Shown here piece after piece: positions 37,088-46,395 of a stretch of DNA of 64,000 nucleotides. Below the pieces are notes generated by a model. The model saw nothing but the letters and a program-made list of their open reading frames with translations. It did no database searches and was not told where the DNA came from. Source of the DNA: Aquirufa rosea. GTDB lineage: Bacteria > Bacteroidota > Bacteroidia > Cytophagales > Spirosomataceae. The position numbers and the translations under genes are program-made. How positions within the stretch are numbered: the first letter of the stretch is position 1; every line of letters begins with the position of its first letter. The DNA lies in the NCBI RefSeq assembly GCF_004118285.1, contig NZ_SDHY01000002.1:124001-188000 (forward strand). Direction: 5' to 3'.

Positions 37088-37651
37088 ATGGCAACTACAG
37101 CAGACATTAAAAATGGAATGGTGATCAAGTACAATGATGACCTATATTCTATCGTCGAATTCTTACACGTAAAACCAGGCAAAGGTCCTGCGTTCGTACG
37201 TACTAAATTAAGATCATTGACATCTGGAAAAGTTATTGATAATACTTTCAACTCAGGGGTCACTATTTATCCAGTTCGTGTGGAGAGAAGAAAATTCCAA
37301 TTCATTTATAAAGATGAATATGGATTCAATTTCATGGATAATGAATCATTTGAGCAAATCTTATTAAATGAAAATTTAGTGGTGATGGCTGATTTGATGA
37401 AGGAAGGACAGGAAGTTGAGATTTTAATCAATACAGAAAATGATGAGGCCATTTCTTGTGAATTACCTCCGTTTGTAGAATTAAAAGTTACTTACACAGA
37501 GCCGGGAGTTCGTGGAGATACGGCTAACTCGCCTAAAAAACCTGCAACTGTAGAGACAGGTGCAACGATTACAGTACCTATTTTTATTGAACAGGACGAA
37601 GTAATCAAAGTTGACACTCGTACTTATGCTTATGCTGAGCGTGTAAAATAA
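37088..37651 (+). CDS. efp: Elongation factor P
   Basis: A 187-residue three-domain factor that rescues ribosomes at proline stretches. Domain I has the tip loop HVKPGKGPAFVRTK; the tip residue is Lys, the form that is modified in many bacteria. The C-terminal signature is VDTRTYAYAERV. It is 15 bases after fabH. Confidence 0.97.
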   Translation: MATTADIKNGMVIKYNDDLYSIVEFLHVKPGKGPAFVRTKLRSLTSGKVIDNTFNSGVTIYPVRVERRKFQFIYKDEYGFNFMDNESFEQILLNENLVVMADLMKEGQEVEILINTENDEAISCELPPFVELKVTYTEPGVRGDTANSPKKPATVETGATITVPIFIEQDEVIKVDTRTYAYAERVK

Positions 37652-37671
37652 ACAGCTTATCTCATTTTTAT

Positions 37672-37679
37672 TACATTTG
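37672..37679 (+). promoter_or_regulatory. Possible -7 box before accB
   Basis: TACATTTG matches TAnnTTTG 38 bases before the accB ATG. No clear TTG partner at the right distance. Confidence 0.4.
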
Positions 37680-37717
37680 TACCACATTACAAGCAGGTAA
37701 ACCTAATACTATCAAGA

Positions 37718-38191
37718 ATGGACACCAAAGAAATACAGCGATTACTCGATTATATCGCAAAATCACCTTTAGCTGAGGTTAGTATCGAAACAGAAGGATT
37801 AAAAGTTTCGGTTAAAAAACATGGCGAAGCTACGCCACAAGTACAAGTTGTACATAGCCCAATGGCTGCTCCTGCACCCGCTGCTCCTGCTCCTGTAGCC
37901 GCTGCACCTGCCACTGCAGCACCAAGCGCCCCAGCTCCTGCAGCTGATAATTTATATACAGTTAAATCCCCGATGATTGGAACGATTTATTTAGCTCCAG
38001 GACCGGATAAAGATAATTATGTGGAGGTAGGATCGAGCATTGAACCAGGTAAAACGGTTTGTATGATTGAAGCCATGAAATTGTTCAACGAGATTGATGC
38101 AGAAGTTTCAGGCAAAATTGTCAAAGTGTTAGTAGAAAACGCTACTCCAGTAGAGTTTGACCAACCACTTTTCTTGGTAGAAAAAGCTTAA
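37718..38191 (+). CDS. accB: Biotin carboxyl carrier protein of acetyl-CoA carboxylase
   Basis: A 157-residue carrier. Residues 1-40 are the N-terminal dimerisation helix region, residues ~48-75 an Ala/Pro-rich flexible linker, and the rest the biotinyl domain with EAMKLFNEI, whose Lys is biotinylated. accC follows by 48 bases, so the two are co-expressed. Confidence 0.97.
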   Translation: MDTKEIQRLLDYIAKSPLAEVSIETEGLKVSVKKHGEATPQVQVVHSPMAAPAPAAPAPVAAAPATAAPSAPAPAADNLYTVKSPMIGTIYLAPGPDKDNYVEVGSSIEPGKTVCMIEAMKLFNEIDAEVSGKIVKVLVENATPVEFDQPLFLVEKA

Positions 38192-38239
38192 AGAAGGCTC
38201 CTTGATTTCAAGGAATTATAGCCACAAAAAAGAATTACT

Positions 38240-39583
38240 ATGTTTAAAAAAATACTCATTGCGAATCGCGGGGAGATTGCCCTTCGTATCATTCGTACTT
38301 GCAAGGAAATGGGCATCAAAACGGTTGCCGTTTTTTCCACCGCTGATCGAGATAGCTTGCATGTACGCTTTGCTGATGAAGCGGTTTGTATTGGACCTCC
38401 GCCTAGCAAACAATCCTATTTAAGTATTCCTGCCATTATTTCTGCCGCTGAAGTTACAGGTGCAGATGCTATCCACCCTGGATATGGCTTCTTATCTGAA
38501 AATGCAGAATTTTCTCGCATTTGTGAAGAACATGGAATCAAGTTCATCGGAGCTTCTGCTGAAATGATCAATGCCATGGGAGATAAGGCTACAGCCAAAG
38601 ATACCATGAAAAAAGCAGGAGTTCCTGTTATTCCTGGATCAGACGGCCTTTTAGATACAGTAGAGGAAGCTATTGAATTGGCGAAAGAAATTAAATACCC
38701 CGTGATCATTAAAGCCACCGCTGGTGGAGGTGGACGAGGAATGCGTATCATTCGTGAAGAATCAGAATTTGTGAAGCTTTGGAACGATGCCAAAATGGAA
38801 GCTGCTGCAGCTTTTGGAAATGATGGTATGTACATGGAGAAATTCGTGGAAGAACCTCGCCATATCGAAATCCAAGTAGTAGGAGATAAATTTGGGACAG
38901 TTTGTCACTTATCTGAGCGTGATTGCTCTATTCAGCGTCGTCACCAAAAATTATGTGAAGAAACCCCATCTCCTGCTTTATCAGAAGATTTACGTACGCG
39001 CATGGGTGCTGCGGCCATCGCAGGTGCGGCAGCCATCAAATACGAGGGCGCTGGTACAATTGAGTTTCTAGTAGATAAAAATGGCGACTTCTATTTCATG
39101 GAAATGAATACCCGTATTCAGGTGGAACACCCAATTACGGAAGAAGTAACAGATTTTGATTTAATAAAAGAGCAAATCAAAGTGGCTGCTGGTATAGCTA
39201 TTTCTGGTCAAAATTACTTCCCTAAATTATACGCTTTAGAATGCCGTATTAATGCCGAAGATCCAGCCAATGGCTTCCGTCCATCTCCAGGTAAAATAAC
39301 CAACTTGCATTTACCAGGTGGTCATGGGGTACGAATTGACTCACATGTGTATTCCGGATATACCATTCCTCCAAACTACGACTCCATGATTGCGAAAGTA
39401 ATTGTGAGTGGACAAAGTAGAGAAGAGGTGTTATTACGTATGAAGCGTGCTTTACAGGAATTTGTTATTGAGGGAATCAAGACAACCATTCCATTCCATA
39501 TAAAACTGATGGATGATCCTGGTTTTCAATCGGGTAAATTCACCACCGCCTTTATGGAAAGCTTCGATCTAAGCAATCTATAG
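38240..39583 (+). CDS. accC: Acetyl-CoA carboxylase, biotin carboxylase subunit
   Basis: A 447-residue ATP-grasp enzyme that carboxylates biotin on AccB. It shows [18 protein letters not shown], the glycine-rich ATP loop [28 protein letters not shown] and RINAEDP. A strong terminator follows. The carboxyltransferase subunits are not in the window. Confidence 0.98.
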   Translation: MFKKILIANRGEIALRIIRTCKEMGIKTVAVFSTADRDSLHVRFADEAVCIGPPPSKQSYLSIPAIISAAEVTGADAIHPGYGFLSENAEFSRICEEHGIKFIGASAEMINAMGDKATAKDTMKKAGVPVIPGSDGLLDTVEEAIELAKEIKYPVIIKATAGGGGRGMRIIREESEFVKLWNDAKMEAAAAFGNDGMYMEKFVEEPRHIEIQVVGDKFGTVCHLSERDCSIQRRHQKLCEETPSPALSEDLRTRMGAAAIAGAAAIKYEGAGTIEFLVDKNGDFYFMEMNTRIQVEHPITEEVTDFDLIKEQIKVAAGIAISGQNYFPKLYALECRINAEDPANGFRPSPGKITNLHLPGGHGVRIDSHVYSGYTIPPNYDSMIAKVIVSGQSREEVLLRMKRALQEFVIEGIKTTIPFHIKLMDDPGFQSGKFTTAFMESFDLSNL

Positions 39584-39600
39584 GCAGTATTTTGCTAAAA

Positions 39601-39632
39601 ACAAAAAAGGAGGCCTAGGCCTCCTTTTTTGT
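39601..39632. terminator. Strong terminator after accC
   Basis: A perfect 32-base palindrome (AAAAAAGGAGGCCT with AGGCCTCCTTTTTT) flanked by matching AC/GT. It separates accC from the rplM operon. Confidence 0.92.
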
Positions 39633-39667
39633 TTTTACAGCATCAAGATTATTTTTTAATATCTCGC

Positions 39668-39698
39668 TTGGATATTAGTCTATGAATTTCTAAATTTG
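39668..39698 (+). promoter_or_regulatory. Promoter of the rplM operon
   Basis: TTG (39668-39670), 20 bases, TAAATTTG (39691-39698): an exact match to the Bacteroidota promoter. Transcription should start near 39703, giving a leader of about 108 bases. Confidence 0.7.
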
Positions 39699-39702
39699 CA
39701 CT

Positions 39703-39811
39703 CCCATTTTTCGATTGAATGCCCGTTTAGTTGCAAAATAGGTCATAATCAAATCCTTAAGACAAATTCCGTGGTCTAAAAGGTGCGATTCAACAGTTAA
39801 ACAATACTATA
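39703..39811 (+). promoter_or_regulatory. Candidate ribosomal-protein leader of rplM
   Basis: The untranslated leader contains a hairpin at 39755-39783: CCTT pairs with AAGG and AGAC with GTCT across a small internal loop, with an apical loop of about ten bases. Ribosomal-protein leaders upstream of rplM have been proposed for Bacteroidia, to my recollection; the match is not tested here. Confidence 0.4.
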
Positions 39812-40255
39812 GTGGATACTTTAAGTTACAAAACCATCTCCGCCAATAAGGCTACAGTACAGAAAGACTGGGTGGTGGTAGATGCTGAAAATCAAGTTTT
39901 AGGACGTTTATGTTCTGAAATCGCAAAAATTATTCGTGGCAAACACAAGCCATCCTACACTCCACACGTAGATTGTGGTGATAATGTCATTGTGATCAAC
40001 GCGGAGAAAGTTCGCTTAACAGGAAAGAAATTGACTGATAAGGTATACATCCGTCACACAGGATATCCAGGTGGACAGCGTTTTGCTACTCCACGTGAGG
40101 TGTTAGTTAAGAACCCACGCGGTGTGATAGAATCTGCGGTAAAAGGTATGTTACCTAAAAATCGTTTGGGTCGTGAATTATTCACCAACCTATTCGTGTA
40201 TGCAGGTAGTGAACATCCACACGCAGCTCAACAACCAAAAGAAATAAAGTTTTAA
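39812..40255 (+). CDS. rplM: 50S ribosomal protein L13
   Basis: A 147-residue uL13 protein with [33 protein letters not shown] and the distal [14 protein letters not shown]. The start codon is GTG at 39812; the N-terminus [15 protein letters not shown] is conserved in Bacteroidota L13, so this start is preferred. rpsI follows by 39 bases. Confidence 0.96.
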   Translation: MDTLSYKTISANKATVQKDWVVVDAENQVLGRLCSEIAKIIRGKHKPSYTPHVDCGDNVIVINAEKVRLTGKKLTDKVYIRHTGYPGGQRFATPREVLVKNPRGVIESAVKGMLPKNRLGRELFTNLFVYAGSEHPHAAQQPKEIKF

Positions 40256-40294
40256 CGGACAATATGACCCGAAAATAGGTCAATCCTCAATCAA

Positions 40295-40684
40295 ATGGCA
40301 GAATTAACAAGCAAAATCGGTAGAAGAAAAACGGCAATTGCCCGTATTTCAATGACCCCTGGTAAAGGCCAGATTAAAATCAATGGCCGTACGATGACTG
40401 ATTACTTCCCATCTGAAATTCTTCAGATTGTCGTTAATCAGCCTTTCGCTTTAACCAACACATTAGGTTCTTATGATGTAACCGCTAACGTAGATGGTGG
40501 TGGAATCAAGGGACAAGCTGAAGCTTTGCGCTTAGCTATTTCACGTGCATTGCAAACGCAAGACTCGGAATTACGTTCTCCTTTGAAAAAAGAAGGTTTC
40601 TTAACGCGTGATCCACGCATGGTAGAACGTAAAAAACCAGGTAGAAGAAAGGCGCGCAAAAGATTCCAATTCTCTAAGCGTTAA
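40295..40684 (+). CDS. rpsI: 30S ribosomal protein S9
   Basis: A 129-residue uS9 protein with GRRKTAIARISMTPGKG, GGGIKGQAEALRLAISRAL and the C-terminal tail ARKRFQFSKR that reaches the P site. It forms the usual pair with rplM. Confidence 0.97.
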   Translation: MAELTSKIGRRKTAIARISMTPGKGQIKINGRTMTDYFPSEILQIVVNQPFALTNTLGSYDVTANVDGGGIKGQAEALRLAISRALQTQDSELRSPLKKEGFLTRDPRMVERKKPGRRKARKRFQFSKR

Positions 40685-40695
40685 TCTAACCTTGC

Positions 40696-40732
40696 GTGGA
40701 AAGGGCTTGTCTGTTGCCGATGCCTTTTCCAC
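40696..40732 (+). promoter_or_regulatory. Hairpin with T tract between rpsI and rpsB
   Basis: An 11-bp stem (GTGGAAAGGGC with GCCTTTTCCAC, one G-U pair) with a 15-base loop, followed by ATTTTTATTTTT. It could be a terminator/attenuator for rplM-rpsI or part of a leader controlling rpsB-tsf. It lies 33 bases before the rpsB ATG. Confidence 0.6.
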
Positions 40733-40765
40733 ATTTTTATTTTTCCTCATTCTTAAACTCAAAAA

Positions 40766-41575
40766 ATGGCACAATTAACCTACAATGAATTATTAGATGC
40801 TGGTGTACACTTTGGACACCTTACCCGTAAGTGGGACCCGAAAATGGCTCCTTACATTTTCATGGAAAAAAACGGGATTCACATCATCGATTTAAATAAA
40901 ACACTTTCTTGTTTAGATGAAGCAACTGCTGCTATGCGTGCTATCGTTCGTTCTGGTCGTAAGATCATGTTCGTAGCTACTAAGAAACAAGCGCAAGAAG
41001 TAGTAACTGCTGAAGCAGAGAAATTAAAGATGCCTTACGTTACTGACCGTTGGTTAGGGGGTATGTTGACCAACTTCGCCACCGTACGTAAGTCAATCAA
41101 AAAAATGTCCAGTATTGACAAAATGCTGAAGGATGAAGTTATTGTGAAAACCTTGGCTAAGCGTGAGCGTTTAATGATGACTCGTGAAGAAGAAAAGTTG
41201 AAGCGTGTGCTTGGTGGTATCACCGAATTAACTCGCCTTCCAGCCGCTCTTTTTGTGGTAGATGTTAAGCGTGAGCACATCGCCGTAGAAGAAGCTAAGA
41301 AATTAGGTATTCCGGTATTCGCCATGTGCGATACTAACTCAAATCCAGATTTAGTGGACTTCCCTATTCCTGCTAACGATGATGCTTACAAGTCGATTGC
41401 TGTGATTACAGCTGCGATTGGTAAAGCTATCGAAGAAGGTTTAGCTGAAAGAAAGCAAGATAAGGATGATGCTCGTTTAGCAGAAGAAGAGGAATCAAAG
41501 CGTATCGCTGATGAGGAATCACAAGAAGCTGCTAAAGTAGCCGCTAAGTACGAAAAAGAAGCAGAACAAGAATAA
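40766..41575 (+). CDS. rpsB: 30S ribosomal protein S2
   Basis: A 269-residue uS2 protein with [31 protein letters not shown] and the conserved [10 protein letters not shown]. The last ~35 residues are a charged Glu/Lys/Ala tail, common in this phylum. tsf follows by 13 bases. Confidence 0.97.
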   Translation: MAQLTYNELLDAGVHFGHLTRKWDPKMAPYIFMEKNGIHIIDLNKTLSCLDEATAAMRAIVRSGRKIMFVATKKQAQEVVTAEAEKLKMPYVTDRWLGGMLTNFATVRKSIKKMSSIDKMLKDEVIVKTLAKRERLMMTREEEKLKRVLGGITELTRLPAALFVVDVKREHIAVEEAKKLGIPVFAMCDTNSNPDLVDFPIPANDDAYKSIAVITAAIGKAIEEGLAERKQDKDDARLAEEEESKRIADEESQEAAKVAAKYEKEAEQE

Positions 41576-41588
41576 ACATATTCATAAA

Positions 41589-42422
41589 ATGTCAATTACA
41601 GCCGCAGACGTTAATAAATTACGCCAAATGACTGGCGCCGGAATGATGGATTGCAAGAAAGCTTTAACAGAAGCTGATGGTGATTTTGAAGCAGCCATTG
41701 ATATCCTTCGTAAGGCAGGTCAAAAGGTAGCCGCCAAACGTGCTGAAAATGCAACCAACGAGGGAGTAGTACTCGTTGCTCTTTCAGCTGATCATTCTAA
41801 TGGTAAATTAATCGCTTTAGCTTGCGAAACAGAGCCTGTTTCTAAAGTAGCTGATTTCAATAACCTAGCACAAAGCATCTTGGAAGCTGCCGTTAAATCA
41901 CACGCTCCAAGTGTATCTGCTCTTTTAGCGGAGCCACTTTCAGATGGTCGTTCGGTAGAAGGTCACATCATTGAATTGACTGGTAAAATTGGAGAGAAAA
42001 TCTCTTTAGCTGCTTATGAGAATATCGATGCAGAGAAAGTAGTATCTTACATCCACTCCAACAACAAAATCGGTGTATTAGTAGCATTTGAAGGTGTTGA
42101 AGGAACCGATGTATCTGAAGTAGGTAAAGATATCGCGATGCAAATCACTGCTATGAAGCCAGTTGCTTTGGATAAAGATGGTGTAGATGCTGAAACAATC
42201 CAACGCGAAATAGAGATCGGTAAAGATCAAGCTCGCCAAGAAGGTAAGCCTGAAGCTATGTTAGAGAAAATTGCGATAGGTAAATTGGAGAAATTCTACA
42301 AAGAATCTACTTTGTTGAACCAACAATTCGTAAAAGACTCATCCATCAACATTCGTCAGTTGTTAGAGCAAACTCAAAAAGGGTTGACTATCTCAACTTT
42401 CAAACGTGTGGCTTTGGCATAA
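41589..42422 (+). CDS. tsf: Elongation factor Ts
   Basis: A 277-residue nucleotide exchange factor for EF-Tu. The N-terminal UBA-like part has LRQMTGAGMMDCKKAL, and the core has GVLVAFEGVEG and DIAMQITAMKP. Ends with a terminator 24 bases downstream. Confidence 0.97.
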   Translation: MSITAADVNKLRQMTGAGMMDCKKALTEADGDFEAAIDILRKAGQKVAAKRAENATNEGVVLVALSADHSNGKLIALACETEPVSKVADFNNLAQSILEAAVKSHAPSVSALLAEPLSDGRSVEGHIIELTGKIGEKISLAAYENIDAEKVVSYIHSNNKIGVLVAFEGVEGTDVSEVGKDIAMQITAMKPVALDKDGVDAETIQREIEIGKDQARQEGKPEAMLEKIAIGKLEKFYKESTLLNQQFVKDSSINIRQLLEQTQKGLTISTFKRVALA

Positions 42423-42446
42423 TTCCAAAACCACCGAAATATTAAA

Positions 42447-42471
42447 GAGGCTGCCTCAAAAGGGCAGCCTC
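42447..42471. terminator. Terminator between tsf and the minus-strand island
   Basis: A 9-bp stem (GAGGCTGCC with GGCAGCCTC) with a seven-base loop. A short T-rich tail follows on the plus strand and a T-rich tail (CTTTAATATTT) on the minus strand. Confidence 0.8.
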
Positions 42472-42571
42472 TCATTGTTTTAAACAGTCTCAATATCTCA
42501 AAAAAAATAGACCATAAAGCCATGTGATGATTCTTCTGGCCGCTTATCTACTTTTGAAACTAACTCTCCTA

Positions 42572-42775
42572 CTAAATCTTCCTCCTGTATAAATGTACAT
42601 CCTCGATACCTCGAAGTGTATAACCTCGCTTTTTAATTACCCCTGTCTCAATTAAATGGTTATGGCGATTATTAGCTTCATTTAACTTTTGGAAAGACTG
42701 CCTTTTAATCAGAGTATCCCTTTCCTTCTCAATTAATAATTCAAATTGCGCAACTATACTAAGTTCTGTTTTCAT
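42572..42775 (-). CDS. Small hypothetical protein downstream of the decayed protease
   Basis: An intact 67-residue frame with an ATG start, five bases after the stop of the protease remnant. The product is charged and helical (AQFELLIEKERDTLIKRQSF) and ends in RGYTLRGIEDVHLYRRKI. No family recognised and no signal or membrane segment. It may be the partner of the protease, left intact, or a chance frame in AT-rich DNA. Confidence 0.5.
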   Translation of the reverse strand: MKTELSIVAQFELLIEKERDTLIKRQSFQKLNEANNRHNHLIETGVIKKRGYTLRGIEDVHLYRRKI

Positions 42776-42780
42776 ATCAT

Positions 42781-43663
42781 TTAAACGAATTTTCTAGTTT
42801 GAACAAAAATAGGAAGATTATTACTAATTATGTAATCTGATAGTAAATCACAATAATCTCTAATCAAATTTCTTAAAGTAAGATCGCTTGAAAAATCTTC
42901 AATTTTAAGTTTAAGTTCTTTTAATGCATCAATATTAATTGGTCGACTATGTGATTTCCATTTACTATTGTTACTTAATTCTTTTGCGATTTCCTCTGCT
43001 CTCAATTCCTTTTGCTCCAATGTAACAAGCTGACCCATATATTGTAGAGAGGTAGAATGAATATCCCAATTTTTGAATTTATATTTCACTAACCACTTTT
43101 TCAACAAATCTATGTCAAATCTTTTGCTTGTTCGTAACTCCTTAATTCTGCCAAGTCCAAATCTTTAATCATCAAATATTCGGCATCTGTTAATACCCCT
43201 CTAGATGATTTTTCAATTGCTTCATGCACCTTATCCAAATAACCTAAAGCAGCCACCCACTTACCTTCTTTATTTTGAACTTGTGGATCTATAGGCCCCA
43301 ATACTGAGAAATAATCCATAAAAATATTATCGCCACTCATACAAAATATAGTTCCTGCGCTATAAGCATAATTTGGAATAATAAAATCAACTATTTCATC
43401 ATATGTTGCCTTATGATATTTACATAACGTTTAACCGCAATTGCGCTACCCCCTGGAGTTGTCAATATCACAATTAGTCTATCCTTCTTTTTTTCATTAT
43501 CCTTGGCTAAATCCTCAATCAAATCTAGAATGGAATTTTCTAAACCATCTACGATTTGACCACTGTATGAAAATACATCAGCATTTAAATGACTTTCCAA
43601 TGCCAAAAGTTTTTCTCCTAATAATTATAATTGCTTAATCGTATTATGAACATTTGGTTTCAT
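42781..43663 (-). pseudogene. Decayed serine dehydrogenase proteinase (ClpP-class)
   Basis: Three reading-frame pieces join into one protein of the SDH_protease family (PF01972, ClpP/crotonase fold). Piece 1 has VILTTPGGSAIAVKRYVNIIRQH. Piece 2 has the nucleophile region IPNYAYSAGTIFCMSGDNI and YFSVLGPIDPQVQ. Piece 3 has LLKKWLVKYKFKNW and the C-terminal helices. The lesions are a TAA at 43625-43627 (codon 13, possibly from CAA), a lost base near 43402, and a lost base near 43112. Putting back one base at each shift gives exactly 885 bases, or 294 codons plus stop, a normal length for the family. The catalytic serine is still encoded. Confidence 0.85.
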
Positions 43664-43895
43664 TAAATTATGTTATGTTTAGCCAATTTTAAATAATAAA
43701 TACTTCTTTTAAAATCGATCAATTAAATCATTCGAAGAATTATCAACATGTTTATTTTTAACAATGATAATTTATTCCACGTGACACATAATTTCTAATT
43801 TTTAAGAAAGTCGTAATTTCGTATTTTCATTAATCACAGACATTTTCTAACTTGTAGATAGTTTATATCAACCATTTCCCTTTCTTTATTAACGA

Positions 43896-45230
43896 ATGTC
43901 GAAAATCGTAATCCTAGGCGGAGGTGAAAGTGGCGTAGGCGCTGCCCTACTAGCCAAGCACCAAGGTTTCGAAGTTTTTTTGTCTGACCAAGGTCAATTA
44001 AAACCAGAGTACCAACAAAACTTAGTGGATGCGGGCATTTCATTTGAACAGGGAACACATACACTGAGCCAAATACTCGAAGCTCAGGAAATTATCATCA
44101 GTCCAGGTATACCTGAGAAAAGCCCCATCGTCAAGGAAATCAAGCAAAAAAACATCTCCTTGGTTTCTGAAATTGAATTTGCTTCTCGCTACACGAATGC
44201 TAAAATCATTGCGATAACCGGAAGTAATGGCAAAACCACCACTACCCTTTTAACCTATCACCTCCTGAAAGAAGCTGGGCTAAAAGTAGGCTTAGCAGGG
44301 AATATTGGTCAAAGTTTTGCCAAGCAAGTCATGGAAAACCAGCATGAATATTATGTGCTGGAAATATCCAGTTTTCAACTCGACCGCTGCTTTAAATTTT
44401 CTCCTGATGTGGCCGTATTATTGAATATCACCCCTGATCATTTAGATCGCTACGAGTATCAATTCGAGAATTATATTCAATCTAAATTTCGGATTTTTCA
44501 AAATGCCGGCGCTCCTCAAACTTGCATTTACTGGTCTGAGGATCCCGTTTTAATGTCACATGCCCAGGCTCTGCCTAAGCATGCTCAGCTAAAGACCATT
44601 AGTTTCAGCGATGCCAATGCCGAAATGCTGATCCAAAACAATCAGTTAATAGGGCGTTCCCAATTCCATTTGGCTTTAGAGGATGCCCCCTTAAAAGGAC
44701 CTCATAATGCCATCAACATGTCGGCGGCTATCTTGGCAGCAGAATCAGTCGGCATTCAGCTGGCTGATATTTACCAAGCATTAAAGACTTTTCAGAATGC
44801 GCCTCACCGACTAGAACCTTGTGGAACTTGGAATGGAGTGCAATTTATCAATGATTCCAAAGCTACCAATGTGGATGCCGTCTATTATGCCTTAAATAGC
44901 TTCCAACAGCCCATCATCTTATTGATTGGGGGAGTCGATAAAGGTAATGAATATGAAGTCCTGGATGAACTAATCAAATCCAAGGTAAAAGGGATGATTT
45001 GTCTGGGCACCGACAATAAAAAATTAGAGTCCCACTTCGGAAATATTTGTCCACAAATATTTTCTACAGACAATCTACAACTAGCTGTACAAAAAAGTAT
45101 AGATTGGGCTCAAGCTGGTGATGTAGTCTTATTATCGCCTGCCTGTGCAAGTTTTGATTTATTCAAAAACTATGAAGACCGAGGAAATCAATTTAAAGCC
45201 ATGGTAAAATTGCTACAAGATGGAGAATAA
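43896..45230 (+). CDS. murD: UDP-N-acetylmuramoylalanine--D-glutamate ligase
   Basis: A 444-residue Mur ligase that adds D-Glu to UDP-MurNAc-L-Ala. The P-loop is AITGSNGKTTTT (about residue 107), followed by EISSFQLD, LNITPDHLDRY and the C-terminal FINDSKATN. It opens the cell-wall cluster. The usual upstream neighbours murE and mraY are missing. The 3' end overlaps ftsW by 11 bases. Confidence 0.97.
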   Translation: MSKIVILGGGESGVGAALLAKHQGFEVFLSDQGQLKPEYQQNLVDAGISFEQGTHTLSQILEAQEIIISPGIPEKSPIVKEIKQKNISLVSEIEFASRYTNAKIIAITGSNGKTTTTLLTYHLLKEAGLKVGLAGNIGQSFAKQVMENQHEYYVLEISSFQLDRCFKFSPDVAVLLNITPDHLDRYEYQFENYIQSKFRIFQNAGAPQTCIYWSEDPVLMSHAQALPKHAQLKTISFSDANAEMLIQNNQLIGRSQFHLALEDAPLKGPHNAINMSAAILAAESVGIQLADIYQALKTFQNAPHRLEPCGTWNGVQFINDSKATNVDAVYYALNSFQQPIILLIGGVDKGNEYEVLDELIKSKVKGMICLGTDNKKLESHFGNICPQIFSTDNLQLAVQKSIDWAQAGDVVLLSPACASFDLFKNYEDRGNQFKAMVKLLQDGE

Positions 45231-46395
45231 AATCACGGAATTCATCAAGTCCAAATTAGCCGGTGATTACCAAATATGGTTTATCGTATTTGTATTAAAT
45301 GCTTTTGGATTGCTCATTCAATTTTCTGCTAAAGGAAGAATGGTCATGATGAACCCAATGGATCCTATTTTCAGTTTTGTCAAGTCCTTGGCTATTTTGG
45401 GTATATCCTTTATTTTGATGTCTTGGTTTTCTCGACAGAACTATTTAAAATTTGCCCAATACAGCCACATTGCCTTATTATTTTCTTGGGTTCTCATTTT
45501 AATCGCCTTTATTTTTGGGGAAAGTAAGGGTGGTGCTAGTCGCTGGTTAGAAATAGGCCCAATCTCCTTCATGCCCTCTGATATGGCAAAATTATGCTTG
45601 ATTGGTAGTTTGGCTAAGGATTTTTCCACTCGACAATCCAACCCCGATGCCTATAATTGGCAGTTTTTCCTTTGGTTATTAATCAAAATCGGAATTACTT
45701 GTTTCCTCATCATGCTTTCGAACTTCTCCACCAGTATTTTGATATTTTTGACGAGTATCATCCTAATGATTTTTGGAAGGGTACCATTTAAGCAGATTGG
45801 ATATATTATAGCTTCTGTAGCCATATTAGCTAGCTTAGTCGTTACCTTGGAAATTGGACAAAGGGCTAAAACGGTTAAGGCTAGGATTGCTAACTTCAGT
45901 AATCGTGTAGGAAAAAAAGAGGGCAAATCTGTGGATAAAAAAGACGAAGACTATCAACTCTATCGAAGCTATTATGCTATAGCTACTGGGGCATTAAGTC
46001 CTAAAGGACCTGGTCGGAGTCAGCAACGTTATTTCTTATCCCAAGCTGAATCAGATTTTGTGTATGCCATCATCGTGGAGGAGTATGGAATTGTGGTAGC
46101 TATTTTCATTCCCATATTGTTTCTTTGGTTGATGTATCGAGGGGCTAATGCAGTCCGGCATAGCGGTAAACCCTTTGGAGGATTATTGTCGGCAGGCCTT
46201 ACCTTTTCCATCGTATTTCAGGCATTTATCAATATGTTGGTAGCCGTGGGAGCAGGTCCTGTCACGGGTCAACCAATGCCTATGGTATCTGCCGGAGGTA
46301 CATCATTAATTTTTACGGCAATCAGTATCGGTCTGGTACTTTCAGTAAGTAGGGATAAAGACCAAGAGACTAAAGATTTAAAAACGATTATTTAG
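45220..46395 (+). CDS. ftsW: Peptidoglycan glycosyltransferase FtsW
   Basis: A 391-residue SEDS-family septal polymerase with about ten helices. Family segments are GGASRWLEIGPISFMPSD, AESDFVYAIIVEEYG and MPMVSAGGTSLIF. The large periplasmic loop (about residues 205-260) is present. It overlaps murD by 11 bases and murG by one (TAGTG). Confidence 0.95.
   Translation: MENKITEFIKSKLAGDYQIWFIVFVLNAFGLLIQFSAKGRMVMMNPMDPIFSFVKSLAILGISFILMSWFSRQNYLKFAQYSHIALLFSWVLILIAFIFGESKGGASRWLEIGPISFMPSDMAKLCLIGSLAKDFSTRQSNPDAYNWQFFLWLLIKIGITCFLIMLSNFSTSILIFLTSIILMIFGRVPFKQIGYIIASVAILASLVVTLEIGQRAKTVKARIANFSNRVGKKEGKSVDKKDEDYQLYRSYYAIATGALSPKGPGRSQQRYFLSQAESDFVYAIIVEEYGIVVAIFIPILFLWLMYRGANAVRHSGKPFGGLLSAGLTFSIVFQAFINMLVAVGAGPVTGQPMPMVSAGGTSLIFTAISIGLVLSVSRDKDQETKDLKTII

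Noticed and set aside
38416-38835. A 139-codon minus-strand frame inside accC
   Set aside because: It is antisense to a highly conserved enzyme and has no start context or family motif.
43110-43606. Programmed frameshifting in the protease gene
   Set aside because: There is no slippery heptamer at either shift, and a third lesion (a nonsense codon) is also present, so decay explains it better.
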